From: Lunularia cruciata
Taxonomy: Eukaryota; Streptophyta; Marchantiopsida; Lunulariales; Lunulariaceae
Assembly: GCA_948567375.1 (NCBI GenBank)
Contig: OX419756.1
Location: 73,262,552-73,326,551 of the forward strand
Reading direction: 5' to 3'
DNA: 64,000 nucleotides
The notes beneath the pieces are model-generated. The model saw only the letters and a program-made list of their open reading frames with translations, did no database searches and was not told the origin of the DNA. Positions 22,370 through 35,150 of this stretch are shown here, in pieces. The translations under genes and the position numbers were made by a program. Each line of letters starts with the position of its first letter. The first letter of the stretch is position 1.

Positions 22370-23722
22370 TTGGTGGGAGTTCTTCCAAGCTTTGTAAATT
22401 CATATCCAACTTCTCAACCCTCTACTCATACACTAATACCTACACAATTGACATCTCGTATTTCTCACTCCTCTCCAATGAAAGGATGTACTCCCATTTA
22501 TTATCAAAGATGCATTTATTCCTTTTCCTCATCTCCTTGCTCACTGCATGCGCTCAAATGTAGTTCTTGTATTTCCAAAAGAATTGAGAAATATGACCAA
22601 AAGGTGAAAGCTGACAAGATTAAAGATCAAAAATTTGCATTTTTATCTACTCTTAATTATTTTAATGAGCCTTTAACCTACAACACATTTATTTTAAGAC
22701 CTGATGCAAAACATTGGAAAGATGTTATCCATGTCAAGTTACAAACATGGCTACAATGCAAGCATAGACATTGGTCTCTTTATCTATATGTGGGACTACT
22801 ATCGGATGTTGATGGGTATTCAAAATCAAACCTACTCTTGATGGACAAATCCAAAAATACAAGGCTCATTCGGTGGCAAACGGATTACTACAAATCCCTA
22901 GCATTGACTATATTGGAACTTCTCTCCAACTGTTGAAGTTTAGTCATTACGGATTCTATTTGCCTTGGCGTTGCACTTTTATTTGAAGTTGTATCAATTG
23001 GATGTTGTTGTTGCTTTTCTTTATGGAAAACTCCATGAATAGATTTACATGGCTCTTCGTGAAGGTTAGCAATATATGATCCTATTCTTATTTGCATACT
23101 TAACCAATCAATTTATGATCTGAAGCGATCCGCATATATGTTAAATGAACAACTGTATTATCCTTTATTGGATATTATCTTTATCATCTCTACAATTGAT
23201 AAAAATATCTATGTTCTTTGTAAAGACTCTACCATTCTTGATTTGGTATGTGTTGAAGACTTCATATTGGCTACCTTGAGTCTTTTGTTAGTCCAAACTG
23301 TCAAAAGTTTACTCAATCAAGAGTTTAAAATGACAGACTTGGTTGAAGCCTATCCTGTCCTTGGTGTGCATCTCCAACAAGATAGAAAATGAGGATGGTT
23401 GAAGATCAATCAAACCTGCTACATTCAAAACAAGCTTGAACAATTCAATTTGTTAAATTGTAAGCTTGTTTCAACTCCTATTGTTGCACATCATTTGTCT
23501 TTAAGTATTGATCAATCCTCCTCTACCCCAATTGAAATTGAAATTGACTATATGAAAACAATTCTTTATAAGTGTATTGTTGGCAATTGTAAGTGCGCAA
23601 TGATATCTTCTCTACTTGATATTTCATATTCAATTTGTATTGTTGCTCAATACATGTCCAATCTTGGACTTGCATATTGTGTAGCAATCAAACTGATCTT
23701 CCTCTATCTACAAGGGACTTGA
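22370..23722 (+). pseudogene. Copia reverse transcriptase remnant
   Basis: The RT entry block EPLTYNTFILRPDAKHWKDV is at about 22,667-22,725. It is followed by frame-shifted remains of the W-V-x-K-x-K...Y-K-A-R-L-V-A-K-G block. YQLD-type and AFLYGKLHE blocks lie at about 22,995-23,035. The catalytic YVDD box appears as CVED (about 23,250). The thumb and linker YLQ...FNL...STPI and DISYSICIVAQYMSN...IFLYLQGT blocks are at 23,420-23,720. Several stops and the altered catalytic box show it is inactive. Confidence 0.8.
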
Positions 23723-23762
23723 AAAATTTCCCTCAAATTCTCATATTGGCTAGCCATTGCAC

Positions 23763-24060
23763 ATGGTGACAATGTGAATTTTTGCAAGTGAATTGGTGTA
23801 CTTTACTTCTTCCTTGTAGTGCCAGTTCACCATTGCATCTATAAGGTTCTCATATTCTACTTATGGTGACAATGTGGATTCCCTTAAGTCTTGGGGTGTA
23901 CTTTACTTCTTCCTTGTAGTGCCAGTTCACCATTGCATCTATAAGGGTTCTCATATTCTGCTTATGGTGACAATGTGGATTCCCTTAAGTCTCCAGGTGT
24001 ACTTTGCTTCCTCCTCACAGGAGGAGCAATAAGCTAAGCAAAGTAAGTAGCAAGAATCCA
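23763..24060 (+). repeat. Three-unit ~100-bp tandem repeat in Copia RNase H
   Basis: ATGGTGACAATGTG starts at 23,763, 23,863 and 23,964. Each unit continues through GGTGTACTTT-CTTC-TCC. Units 1 and 2 share a long identical block (GTACTTTACTTCTTCCTTG...). The third unit runs into the normal RNase H sequence (LLTGGAIS). Confidence 0.9.
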
Positions 24061-24420
24061 CTGCATTATCAAATACTTGAAGCTGAGTACATGGCTTTAA
24101 CCAAAGCAAGCATGGAGCAATTGGATAAGAGGTCTACTTTCAAATATCAGTTATCCTCAAAAGCGATGAGTATTTTATGTGATAACAAGAGTACATTGTT
24201 ATAGCTTTTCCGGCAAGAATCATGATAGAACTAAGCATATTGATATCCACTATCATTTTATCAAAGATAACTCAATCAAAGACCAAAGATCTGTCAACTG
24301 CCCAATAGTGGAGATATAAGCATCAGACATTGACCTACTACAGATATAGCTTATGATGTATTGACAAAGGGTTTACCTAAAGAACCTCATAAAAAGCATA
24401 TCTTTACGTTAGGAGTGGGA
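24050..24420 (+). pseudogene. Copia RNase H C-terminal remnant
   Basis: LHYQILEAEYMALTKASMEQ (24,064-24,120) is the RNase H SxxEAEYxAL-x-x-A block. CDNKST is at about 24,178. TKHIDIHYHFI-like and LTKGLPKE blocks lie at 24,227-24,395, ending at the purine tract before the 3' LTR. Frames are broken. Confidence 0.8.
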
Positions 24421-25020
24421 TGATGCTAATATTCCCAGTTGAGTGGTTACTTTAATATCCTCGTTTGATCATGAGATCTTCTCTGGTATCCTACCCTCGT
24501 TCGATTATGGGATCTTGTCTAGGATTAGTCCTTGTAAGTAATGCCTGTTCATGTGGAACTGACGTCCTATATTTTGGTGACGGTTAGCTTTTGAAGGTTT
24601 TACCTTTCAAGTTCCTAAGGGATTTATAGCTAGATTAGTTAATGACGGTGCTGGGAACCTGACGGTGTTGGTGACAGTAGGTGCCCTGGAAGGTAGAACC
24701 TTTCAGGTTTCCAACACGTGGCATTAGCTAGATTGGTATGATCGGGAGATATTGACGAGTCTTAGTCATGTCTGTTCATTTTGAACTGCCGCCTGTATTT
24801 TCGTGATTGATGGCTCTTGAAGGTTTTACCTTTGAGGTTCCCAACGGGCATGACCTAGATTATTAGAAATAGGAGAAGGCGACCGCGTAGAAGTTAGAAA
24901 TTACCTAGATTCTTAGAAATTGAGAACCCAATTTCTTTTCTGTGATCAGAGTTGTGTCAGTGAACTTTCTCCCTCCCTCTCATTGTCTATTTTCTCACAA
25001 ATTTCATAAGTTCCTAGCAA
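24421..25020 (+). repeat. Copia 3' LTR with internal repeats (right end approximate)
   Basis: It begins TGATGCTAATATTCCCAG after the AGGAGTGGGA tract. The block TAGGATTAGTC...TTTTGGTGACGG...GAAGGTTTTACCTTTC is present around 24,513-24,620. Part of it recurs at 24,665-24,712, and a fuller copy at 24,752-24,845, so the U3 expanded by tandem duplication. The GCGACCGCG half of the dispersed motif is at 24,879-24,888. Confidence 0.65.
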
Positions 25021-28000
25021 TGCCAAACAACAGTGTATCTCTGAATTTGGAATGAACTCAAGCACTCAAATAATTAAGACAGAAGCAATTCTCTAGCTGA
25101 CAAATAAGGTTCAGATCCATTGCACTTTGAAACTGGGAATGAACCCATAACAGTTCAACATGGATGGTAACGGAAACAAACAAGCCTCTAGATGACAAGA
25201 TCAGGTTCAGAACAGAACCAAGGCCATCGCGTGCCAAGAGGAGGATAATTTACTTTCTCACATAAACATGAGAATCGAAGATTTATATATACTCAATGCT
25301 CTAGACTTTACAGCAATAATATTATTTACCTTGCCGGTCCACTGACACGCAGTGGCAAACAGTGGTTTCAGACGCGAGATTCTGGCAATCCTTACAAAGA
25401 TCGTTAATTTACAATGAGTTCATGTGTTCACGGTCTTTACTCTTGAAAATAAGAGGTATTTAGATGGCATGTGCACTTCAACGTTCCCCATTGCCAAAAG
25501 AAATTAAATGAAAAATCCAGACTTTTTTTAGGTTGAACACGCGATAATTGCCCTCAAACGAAGTGACACATAAAACTAATTAGCTTTCACGGAGTTCTGA
25601 TACTCACGCGTATCTGGATGGACAATTCTCAAACGGGATTACAAGTCCGAAATATGTGATGATTCACTTGTCTGTAGATGCATTGGTCAGTCGAATTAAT
25701 CACTAACCGCGACGACCTTTGAAAATCTGAAAATCAGCTCAGCTGTGGAAACAGCTCTGAAAATCTGCTGACATAAATGTACACGTATTAGACACGACCT
25801 CTATGTGCCAAGTGCTCTACTCCTACCTCCATTCAGCCAAATGGGACACAAAATGACCATAAGACACCTGCATGGTTCTAGGCAACTTACCTACCAGAAA
25901 CCTGAGCTCTGACAAACCATCATAGTGTAGAAATAGATTTAGCTCGAGATCTCAGAATAGAGAACCAAGTAGTATTACCGTTTACACGCGAATCTGCTTG
26001 ACACCATACCTCGCCTGGTGCGAAGGAGACCCATAAAAGAGCAAGCCCGACCTAATCTTGAGGAAAATGAGACAGATAGGCGATCCCCCATGTAAGTCCT
26101 TCATTTGATTTTGGGTACTTGGCAGATGTAGTAATATATTTAACTCACGATCCCATCTGTGAGAACCAAGCAGATAAGTATTACAATCTATATATGAACA
26201 TGCCTTAAACCAGACCTCCATTCATATAGGGGCGCGGATACGTTGGCAACATCTGTTCAAGCGGAGGCAGAATCACATGCAAACAGCTACTCCACGTTTA
26301 AATACACTACCAGATTGCCGGGGACTCACAACGACGCCCGGTTGTAAGGCTACATATCAAACAAAAATGGGCTCAAGTTAGGAGATTTAGATTTGACCAA
26401 CTACTTAGTGACATCGACAGAAGGGGCTGCAGTACAAACCTCAATACTTCCACTTCCAAATCGCGACAGAGCCCACGTCCGTCTCCGCATTACAATAATA
26501 GATCGCGCAGACTTAGAAACATGAGATACTAATTAAAATCACATCAAGGTCAGCAGGATGTAGAGCAATCACCCGAGGATACCTTACATTTGCCAACAAT
26601 ACAGCTATGGTAATCCCACGCTATATGGCACCTTAAGAAATGGAATGGAAGATCCGTTACTTGAACGCGGTTTCGTGTAAGAATACGAGTGGTTAGTAAT
26701 AACCCTTGGTACAAAAGCAGGGACCAGTTATATCCCCCAGATAACAACTTCGTCCTCAAAATAAAGGGTGAGGTTAAGTAGGTATTGCAGGACTGAAAAA
26801 CAGAGTATGTCGAAAATATTGGACGAGCGGAAAGTAAAGCAAGAAAAATTGGACAACTGCTCCTAAATTGAATACGTTAACCTAAGTTGGTCAATCCCAG
26901 AAGAGCATCACACCAAAAGAAACCGCAACACAACAAGAACGTTCTTTTTTACCAGCAGACTGAACAGAGTGATCTCTGTATGTCTCTGTGTGACAACATA
27001 CGTGGAGCACAATGAGTTCAAAACACAAGTAAGATCTACCCACCCTCCTCCCCGGTCCAAGACAGAATAGTCTACAGATGCGTACTTAATGCAACCAGTG
27101 GTATAATTGAAAAGTATCCCCTGGTTATAGGTCCAAAGCCCAAGTTGTGGCAACTGCGTAAGTCTCACAGTTTCATGAGTCGTCAACACTGGCAAACGTT
27201 GTCAACCGGTGAACTTGGTGCTGGACCGGACACCAGTTCGGACCATCCGTCTAGCGCTTATATCCTGGCCCGGTAGCTCCTTCAATCAGCCATTGCCTGA
27301 GGATCTGCCCAGATACAGCAGGTGCATCCACATCCACTCCTGCCTGTGCTTGCAAGCCCTACATCAGGACCTGCAACATTTGTCTTCGACATAGTCCGGC
27401 ACAAGTCGAAGCCCAGAAGCACTCGCACTGAAGATAAGAGGTTCACCACCTCAATGCAAACCAGACCCCATGTTTCTCAAATTCCAAAGAGTGTAATAGC
27501 TCCACATGACAGACGCAGAAGTAATACTCAACCACTGCCAACGTAAGCTAGCACGCGTGTAGCTAAGCCACAGTTATAAACACTGTTCTTGGATCAACAG
27601 TCCTGCCTCAGCCAGATTTATAACAAAAACTAAGGCTCAGAAGAAAAATTAATCATGGACTAATTACGTGACAAAGCATCCCAGTTGAAAAACTTAGCAT
27701 AGCCTCCTGCGCTTCTCCATCCTATGCATGCGGACCATTTTGACTCGTACATATGAGCCCCAGAAAATATTAATGCCAACTAGATGCACTGGAATCTCCA
27801 CCACGAGATCCAGTCGCAGATCGAAGAAGAGCGGACACACGCAGCCATGTGGAAAGAAACAACCCACAAGAATTGGCATTCAAATGATGACATTCGGGAG
27901 CAGAGGAAGTGAAAGGGAAAGTAGAAGGTGCACAGCAGACGGACAACATCTAAACGGAACATAGGTCACTCTATGATGTGTACGAGAATCGTTGAAAGTT

Positions 28001-28165
28001 AACTGCAGGCCGATGGAGCAAAATTGCAGAAACACCTGATTCAGGTATCTTGACCTCTTTATCATTGCATTGCCAAGAAAATAATGGCAATCTATTGATG
28101 TCAACAGGTCAAAGAGACTTCATATTTCTCATCTTCTACGATGTTACAGCCAGTGGTATTACAAT
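25021..28165. other. Intergenic, includes RPS9 3' region
   Basis: No gene is recognised. GC content is higher than in the AT-rich blocks, and many short antisense frames occur without motifs. A weak duplication of GAGAACCAAG...AGTATTAC is seen at about 25,960 and 26,158. The RPS9 3' UTR presumably covers roughly 27,950-28,165 on the minus strand, where AATGCAATGATAAAG could act as a plant-type poly(A) region. Confidence 0.45.
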
Positions 28166-29260
<1,095 letters not shown>

Positions 29261-29440
29261 TGTGCCTCCTTTTAGAGATCGATTCGCTGGGGGTCAGCAA
29301 TCCGACCACGCACACAAATCCGTCGGAGCTCTCGAGCTCGAGAAGTGAAAGGAAGAGAGCGAGTCCAGTGGTGCAATCAAAACTGGAACAAAATTTCTGA
29401 AAGTGCAATTCTGCACGATCCCTAGATCGGACGGTCTTCC

Positions 29441-29446
29441 TTTATA
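29441..29446 (-). promoter_or_regulatory. Probable RPS9 TATA box
   Basis: The minus strand reads TTATTATAAAGG, 181 bases upstream of the RPS9 ATG. Transcription would start near 29,410, giving a leader of about 150 bases with the CT-rich tract in its upstream half. Placement is by consensus only. Confidence 0.5.
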
Positions 29447-29460
29447 ATAAAAGAATTAGG

Positions 29461-32428
29461 ATATATATTGGTTTTTAACTGACGGTGGCGATCTCTTCTG
29501 TCCCTTACTTGCAATACCACGTACCATAGCCATACGCACTCCCGTACAACTCAGTCAAGAGAATTGTACGTAGTCGTACAATTACTGGAATTTAGAATAT
29601 TTCTAGTGTTTCATCACTTGGACATTTGCCTCAGTCTTATTCACTTATCTTTATATATGAGTTCATACGCACTTTGATATGTCCATGTTGGCTTCACTAT
29701 CCCGTAATATAACAATTTTGGTTTGATTTGCACAGATTAGAGTTTGAGTAGTTTTAAACTCTTGTGAAATTTGATATTCCTCTGTTTGTAAGATATCTTT
29801 TCATTCCTGCAATCGCAGGTGATCACGTTGGTTTGGTCTATTTGCCATTATTCCAACAATATTTTGGTATTAAATCTAGAAATTAATTTTTCATTCAGTA
29901 TAGAATCTTTTGCTGTTATTTCCTGAATGGTTATTGACTCTTACCTCAGTTGTAAATTTTATGGTACTGCACTGGAACCTCAAGTATGTACCTTTCCGAG
30001 TGCTACGAGGAAACATTTACTTTTCTTTCTTATGCGGATTAGTAGAATAGTCAAATCGTAACTTATTGCACCAACAACCCACACTACTAAGAATTCCATC
30101 ATAGTGAAAATTCATTCTTTTGGAAATTCACAAAATCAGTCCTCTATTTCTTTTCCAAGTTCTCTTTACATTAAAAGCGGATCACACGGGAACTAAAACG
30201 CATCGTCGAACTTATCAACCCCAAAATATATGGTAAAAGGAACTGGTTTCTTTACTTCGCCTTCTAGTCGTGTTAAAGTGAAATGATGTATTCGTCACAA
30301 ACACTCCAATTGTAAATCAAATAATCTATCGTAAAACTAGCCTATGCATAATGCGGTGCTTTAGTCTTTCCAATATCAACTGACACTAACAATTTTCATT
30401 GTTTGTATGGACCATAGCATTTGAGTTTAGTGAATTTAGTATCATTAAAGGGAGTTTTTTTGGAGGATGCCCTTTGATTAATGTACACTGCACTAATTAG
30501 GAATACACATTATTAAGTTGAAATAATATGAAGTTATACTATTTCAAGATAAATTATAATAATGTCTATCATCTTATTTAGAAATACAAGGAAAGAAAAT
30601 TTTAAATAAACATAGTTCGATTAGGAAGAAGGAGTTTATGGGTTTAACTACTTTTGTTATAGTTCCAATCAACCTAGATCAAATGAAGGGTAGAAGATTG
30701 GGAGAAGGGACGATAGAAAGATCGCGGGAAGAAGAGCACCGAGAAAGAAAATCCTTAACTTTAGAGAGTACTTTAGGTTGTAGGTGATATAAACGTACGT
30801 AATTCTCCTTCATTTCCAAATTTGGTTCCATCGGGTACCTAATTTAAAGGCTATTAAAAATTTTAGAGGAAGATATATGCACCATTAGATAATTTACTAG
30901 TTGCTTTAGTCAACTTCTTGCCACGGAGAATGATATAAATGTATTAAATCAATTGCTATTGGGGACTTCACTTTTTTTGAACATTTTCTTACTTCTAGCA
31001 ACACCTTAATCCACATAAATTTGGAGAACATAAGTTTTTACACGAAGAGGTTGTAGAATATATTTTTTATCATTAGAGCACTTTCAGATATCACCAATTG
31101 ATTTATCTTGTAGACGGATTATGAAAATACTTTTAATAGCATTTCATACATCCGTCGTTATAAAGCTTGTAGCATTTTCTTACTTCTAGCAACACCTTAA
31201 TCCACATAAGTTTGGAGTTTTTGCACGAAGAGGTTGTAGAATATATTTTTTATCATTAGAGCACTTTCAAATATCACCAATTGATTTATCTTGTAGACGG
31301 ATTATGAAAATACTTTTAATAGCATTTCATACACCCGTCTTTATAAAGCTTAGGGGTTGGTGGATTCTTTGGAAATCTTGTACCTTTCATGTAGTCCATA
31401 TGTAACTTTCCACTTCTCTACACTAGAAATATGGAATGTCATTAGAGAGAATCATCACTCTTTAGTTAATTATAGTGTACAATACGGAGATCCTTTGTGG
31501 AGACTTTTACTTTCCACGGCTCATCTTCTAGCTCATTTGTTTACTACATTGGTCATGTAAAGGTGGATCCTTCTCTCTTTGGGAACAATACATATATTGT
31601 AGATGTCATAGACCAAATTATGCAATCCTTTGACCATTTGACTTGAGAGATTTATTTAATAGGCTTTAGAATACAAATATCAAAGTATAAACCATAGTAC
31701 TCTTGGTTTCTCATGAACTCTAGTTCTAAAGGGCTTTATTACATATATAAATAACTAATACATGCATGGAATTCCCAAGAGTGTCTAAAACTCATCATGT
31801 ACTACTTAGATATTGCCTTTGCAAATAATATCATATATATATGGACTTTTATATATAGTTAAGAGTTTATATACTTTACTTGTAGATTGCTTGTTGACAA
31901 ACCTATATAGTTTATGAGATTCTTCCTTCTTTTACCTTCTTATCACATCTGAGTGCCTTTGATATAAGGATCATTAAAATCTTTGCTCATATCATTGGAC
32001 TAAGGAATTTTGACTTTGTAACAAGACAATGGTCCATAAACAAACATCTCAACAAATTTTGTGTAAAGAGATAGATCTACTATTTATGGAAAAATGACAA
32101 TTATAGCATTCTTGAATAATTTTTCATTTTAAACATTGTTGCTTTCCTCTTTTTTAGGGTTGTTGATAAGCCAATCTTGGAGATATTTGTGATAGAGGTA
32201 GAGGAGTAATTCTTTATTATATGTGTTTTGCTACATTAGATGTAAGATTTATTTTCTTCTCTCAAATATGAGATGATCTCTGATCCTTTACTTCTTTGAC
32301 TTTTTATTTGATCAAAAGTTTGCAATATCCTTTGATGTACTCATAGTTTCACTAGGCTTGATATATTTTCTTATTGAACCATCCATTCCTTATAGCACTA
32401 GTCAAGTCTTTGATCTTGATATCTAAGG
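29461..32428. other. AT-rich intergenic, no recognised gene
   Basis: There is no convincing reading frame. The notable structure is a two-unit duplication at 30,982-31,352. Confidence 0.5.
30982..31352 (+). repeat. Two-unit tandem duplication, 191/180 bp
   Basis: CATTTTCTTACTTCTAGCAA starts at 30,982 and 31,173. The units are almost identical through AAGCACTTTC-like and TATAAAGCTT ends, with an 11-base deletion (ACATAAGTT region) in the second. Confidence 0.92.
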
Positions 32429-32860
32429 TGTCACAACATTTGTAGTTAGGTTGCTCAAACACTGGAGTGGTAATACTGATAGTCATAATTATTTTGGTAA
32501 TTACTCATGGAATACTTGTTGGGGATCACATTTCATGAAATTAGATCCCCAACAAAAATTGATCACATGGTGGGACCCATTTTCACTTGCACCATTTTCA
32601 ATATCGGATTGTCAACGACATTATTAGAGCTAGAGACCTAGGTCAAGCAGAGGGGTATATCTTCAAAGTGTAGCTCTAGAGAGCTCATTTCTATGATGTT
32701 GAGCCTTTGAGTTCTTGGCTATGGTGGACAAAGGTTGGTGAGCGTCACTTGGAGTCTCTTAGCTAGAGCGGGTAATCTATAATCACTTGAATGGGTAATT
32801 AGTGCCTAATTGTTGGCAAATTGTTGAGTGAAGGATTGAGTACCTATTTGTTTTGAGTGG
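32429..32860 (+). repeat. LTR-like segment, inverted relative to 37.83-38.22 kb
   Basis: The reverse complement of 37,830-38,223 aligns with this stretch: ACATTTGTAG, TATTTTGGTARTTACTCATRG, GTGGGACCCA/GTGGACCCA, AGAGCTCAYTTC, CTTAGCTAGARYGGGT and AATTAGTGCCTAATTGTTG. It is likely an LTR of the PHD-type Gypsy family. A TGTCA start is possible, but the termini are not proven. Confidence 0.65.
32516..32555. repeat. Perfect 12-bp inverted repeat, 16-nt loop
   Basis: TTGTTGGGGATC and GATCCCCAACAA flank a 16-base spacer that itself contains TTTCATGAAA. The corresponding place in the inverted homologue (about 38.1 kb) lacks the palindrome. Confidence 0.85.
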
Positions 32861-33351
32861 AAGAACAACTAGACTACATTAGAGAAGTGAGAGTCAAGAG
32901 GAAATTTGGTGCAAGAACTAAGGGTGTTGGTGGTATCTCCCAAGCTTGGCTGGTTGTTGGTACTTTGATTGTGTTTCAAATTTTCCTAAGAGTGATTGTG
33001 TGTAGAAGCTCTATGTGATTTGATGTAGATTTGGTAGTGGGGCATACGGTGTGCTTAAATGCTGGCCTAATTCTTGAGAATGGAGTCAATTTGAGATAAT
33101 GGGTGTTCAATTTAAGCACAAGAGGTGAAATCTAGTCAATTTGGTATGAATTAAGTTGAAGTTCAAAATTGAAGGTGGAATTGGGAACCCATCCACTCAA
33201 ATTAGGGATTTAGAGATCCACATCCTTCTAATTTGGCTCAAGTGAAGAGTTAGCAAAGGATTTAGCAATCAGACAATTGTAGAGGAGTTATGTTGTCATT
33301 TGGAAAATAATCTACATGTGGTATTGGTGCCATTTGGTGTGAGTATTTTTT

Positions 33352-33700
33352 ATGTTACAATGTACTAGACACTTTTTTTATATTATTGTGTCTCAGGAGT
33401 CATTTTATGTTACCTTGTCTTGGGAATATTTTCTATGTTATTGTAAAGTCTGGAAGTTGTTTTTTTGTTGTTGTAAGCTTGAGAGTTCATTTTTAGCTAC
33501 ATAAACTTTAAAGTTTTCTTTGGGTGTTACATAAGCTCAAGAGTTACTTATGTTACTATACTTCGGAAGCAAAGTTTTTTGTTACTCTTGCCTCAAGAAT
33601 ATTTTGGGTTGTAATAAGCCCAGAAGTTTGTTTTGTGTTATTGCAAGCAGAAAGTCTATTTTTTATTATTGTGAACTCGGGAGTTGGAGGTTACTGTAAG
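33352..33700 (+). repeat. Degenerate ~29-bp minisatellite, about 12-13 units
   Basis: Successive units follow the pattern TGTTATTGTAAGC-TC-G-GAGTT-TTTT with lengths of about 25-32 bases. Examples are TGTTACCTTGTCTTGGGAA, TGTTACTCTTGCCTCAAGAA and TTGTAATAAGCCCAGAAG. Units have drifted strongly, so the array is old. Confidence 0.7.
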
Positions 33701-33779
33701 TAGGCAAGAGAGCAAAGTGAAATAGTGGACCAGATATTTTGTGACTATAGGAACAAGGCCTTTAGGAGGTTGGTATCTG

Positions 33780-35150
33780 CAATTGGATCAAGATAAAAAG
33801 AAAAAGTCAACTAAAACTCGAGAAGGGTCGGGGGCTATAGGAAAAGAACACTCAAGAGGAGATGGGAGACAAAAGGAAAATGAATGGAAAGTAAGAGAAT
33901 GGAGAGTGGGGCTTTAAGGAAGAATCTAGAAAGAAGAGGCAGAATAGAAAAGAGGAGGGTTTTGGACAAGGCTGACAGGGGAATTTTCCTGAAGGAGAAG
34001 AGGCCGGCTTGGACATAAGGGAAAATCAAGAGGAAGGGTTTCGAGAAGTGGACAATGAGAGATTTTGGGAAGAAAAGACTTGGTTGTAGGGCTTTGGGGA
34101 GGACAAAGGAAAGTGAAGGAGAAATTAAAGGAGGAGCTTGTGACAAGGAAGAGGAGAAGGATTTTTTTTGGAAGAGAAAAGTGACAAAAATGAATCAAGG
34201 AAAAGTGAGTGATTTGGACAAGAAGAGAGGAGACATGTGAGGAATTCAAAGAGGAGAAGAGAGAGATGTGCATTAGAAGAACCATTGAGAGAAAGCGCTT
34301 GTGGGAAGGACTTGGATATAATAGTGTAGGGCAGAAATGAAATGAAAGGTAAAGTGAGTGATTTGGACAAGAAGAGAGGAAACATGTGAGGAATTCAAAG
34401 AGGAGAAGAGAGAGATGTGCAAGAGAAGAACCATTGAGAGAAAGGGCTTGTGAGAAGGACTTGGCTGTGATAGTGTAGAGCAAAAATGAATCAAGGAAAA
34501 GTGAGTGATTTGGACAAGAAGAGAGGAGATATGGGAGGAATTTGAAGAGGTCAAGAGAGAGATGTGCAGTAGTAGAACAATCAAGAGAAAGGGCTTGTAG
34601 GAAGAATTTGGCTATGATAGTGCAAGGCAGAAATGAAATGAAAGGAAAAGTGATCTGGACAGGAAGAGATGAGACATGTGAGGAATTCAAAGTGGAGAAG
34701 AGAGAGATGTGCAGTAGAAGAACCATCAAGAGAAAGGGCTTGTGGGAAGGACTTGGCTATGATATTGTAGGGCAGAAATGAATCGAGGAAAAGTGAGTGA
34801 TCTGGACAGGAAGAGAGGAGACATATGAGGAATTCAAAGAAGGAGAGGAGAGAGATGTGCAAAAGACGAACCATTGAGAGAAGAAGGGCTTTTGTGAAGA
34901 AGTTGACTGTGACAATGCAAGGATAAGAAGAAGAGGAGGATTTTAGTGTCAAGAGGAAAGGCCTACGGAGAGGAGGAAATTATTGAAGGGAATGAATGGC
35001 CTATGCAAGTTTGGGAGGTCCAAGAAGAAGTTGGCTAAAGTGAAGGACCTCAAAGGTATGTAGAAGAAGATAAGTCTTTGAGAGTTTGCAGGAGTGCAAT
35101 CTTGAAGGAGTCTTGACAGGAAGAGAGACCTCTCAAAGATCAGTGATAGG
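33780..35150 (+). repeat. Purine-rich tract with ~147-bp tandem repeat (34,189-34,935)
   Basis: The plus strand is dominated by G and A for over 1 kb. Within it GAGGAATTCAAAG (or GAGGAATTTGAAG) starts at 34,239, 34,388, 34,535, 34,680 and 34,827, giving periods of 149, 147, 145 and 147. Each unit holds GAGAGAGATGTGC, GAAAGNGCTTGT, AAGGACTTGG, AAATGAA and GTGATYTGGACARGAAGAGA. The long Ser/Leu/Phe-rich frames on the minus strand are a by-product of the repeat being close to a multiple of three. Confidence 0.85.

Larger units (their letters stand above)
18635..25020 (+). mobile_element. Degenerate Copia LTR retrotransposon
   Basis: The domain order gag, protease, integrase, RT, RNase H identifies a Ty1/Copia element. 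Related LTRs flank it: 5' from about 18,635 (TGTTAGATTATAG) and 3' from 24,421 (TGATGCTAAT), directly after a purine-rich tract (AGGAGTGGGA). Shared LTR blocks include CTAGGATTAGTC, TGACGTC/TATTTTGGTGAC, and CTTTCAGGTTCC or CTTTCAAGTTCC. LTR outer ends and target-site duplications cannot be fixed by eye. A weak primer-binding-site candidate (TTGTATCAACCC) is at about 19,453. The coding part is full of stops and frameshifts and has several internal tandem duplications, so it is dead. Confidence 0.85.

Noticed and set aside
22888-23097. 69-codon minus-strand frame
   Set aside because: It is a shadow of the Copia RT on the plus strand (YQLD and AFLYGKLHE blocks).
33352-33700. Regularly repeated ~29-bp units that could recall a CRISPR array
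   Set aside because: Units are contiguous and drifted, with no unique spacers, and the context is plant nuclear DNA.
33835-34952. Long minus-strand frames (up to 267 codons) with repeated Ser/Leu/Phe motifs
   Set aside because: They are the pyrimidine strand of the ~147-bp repeat. Periods of 145-149 shift frames between units, and overlapping frames all look alike, so no protein is implied.
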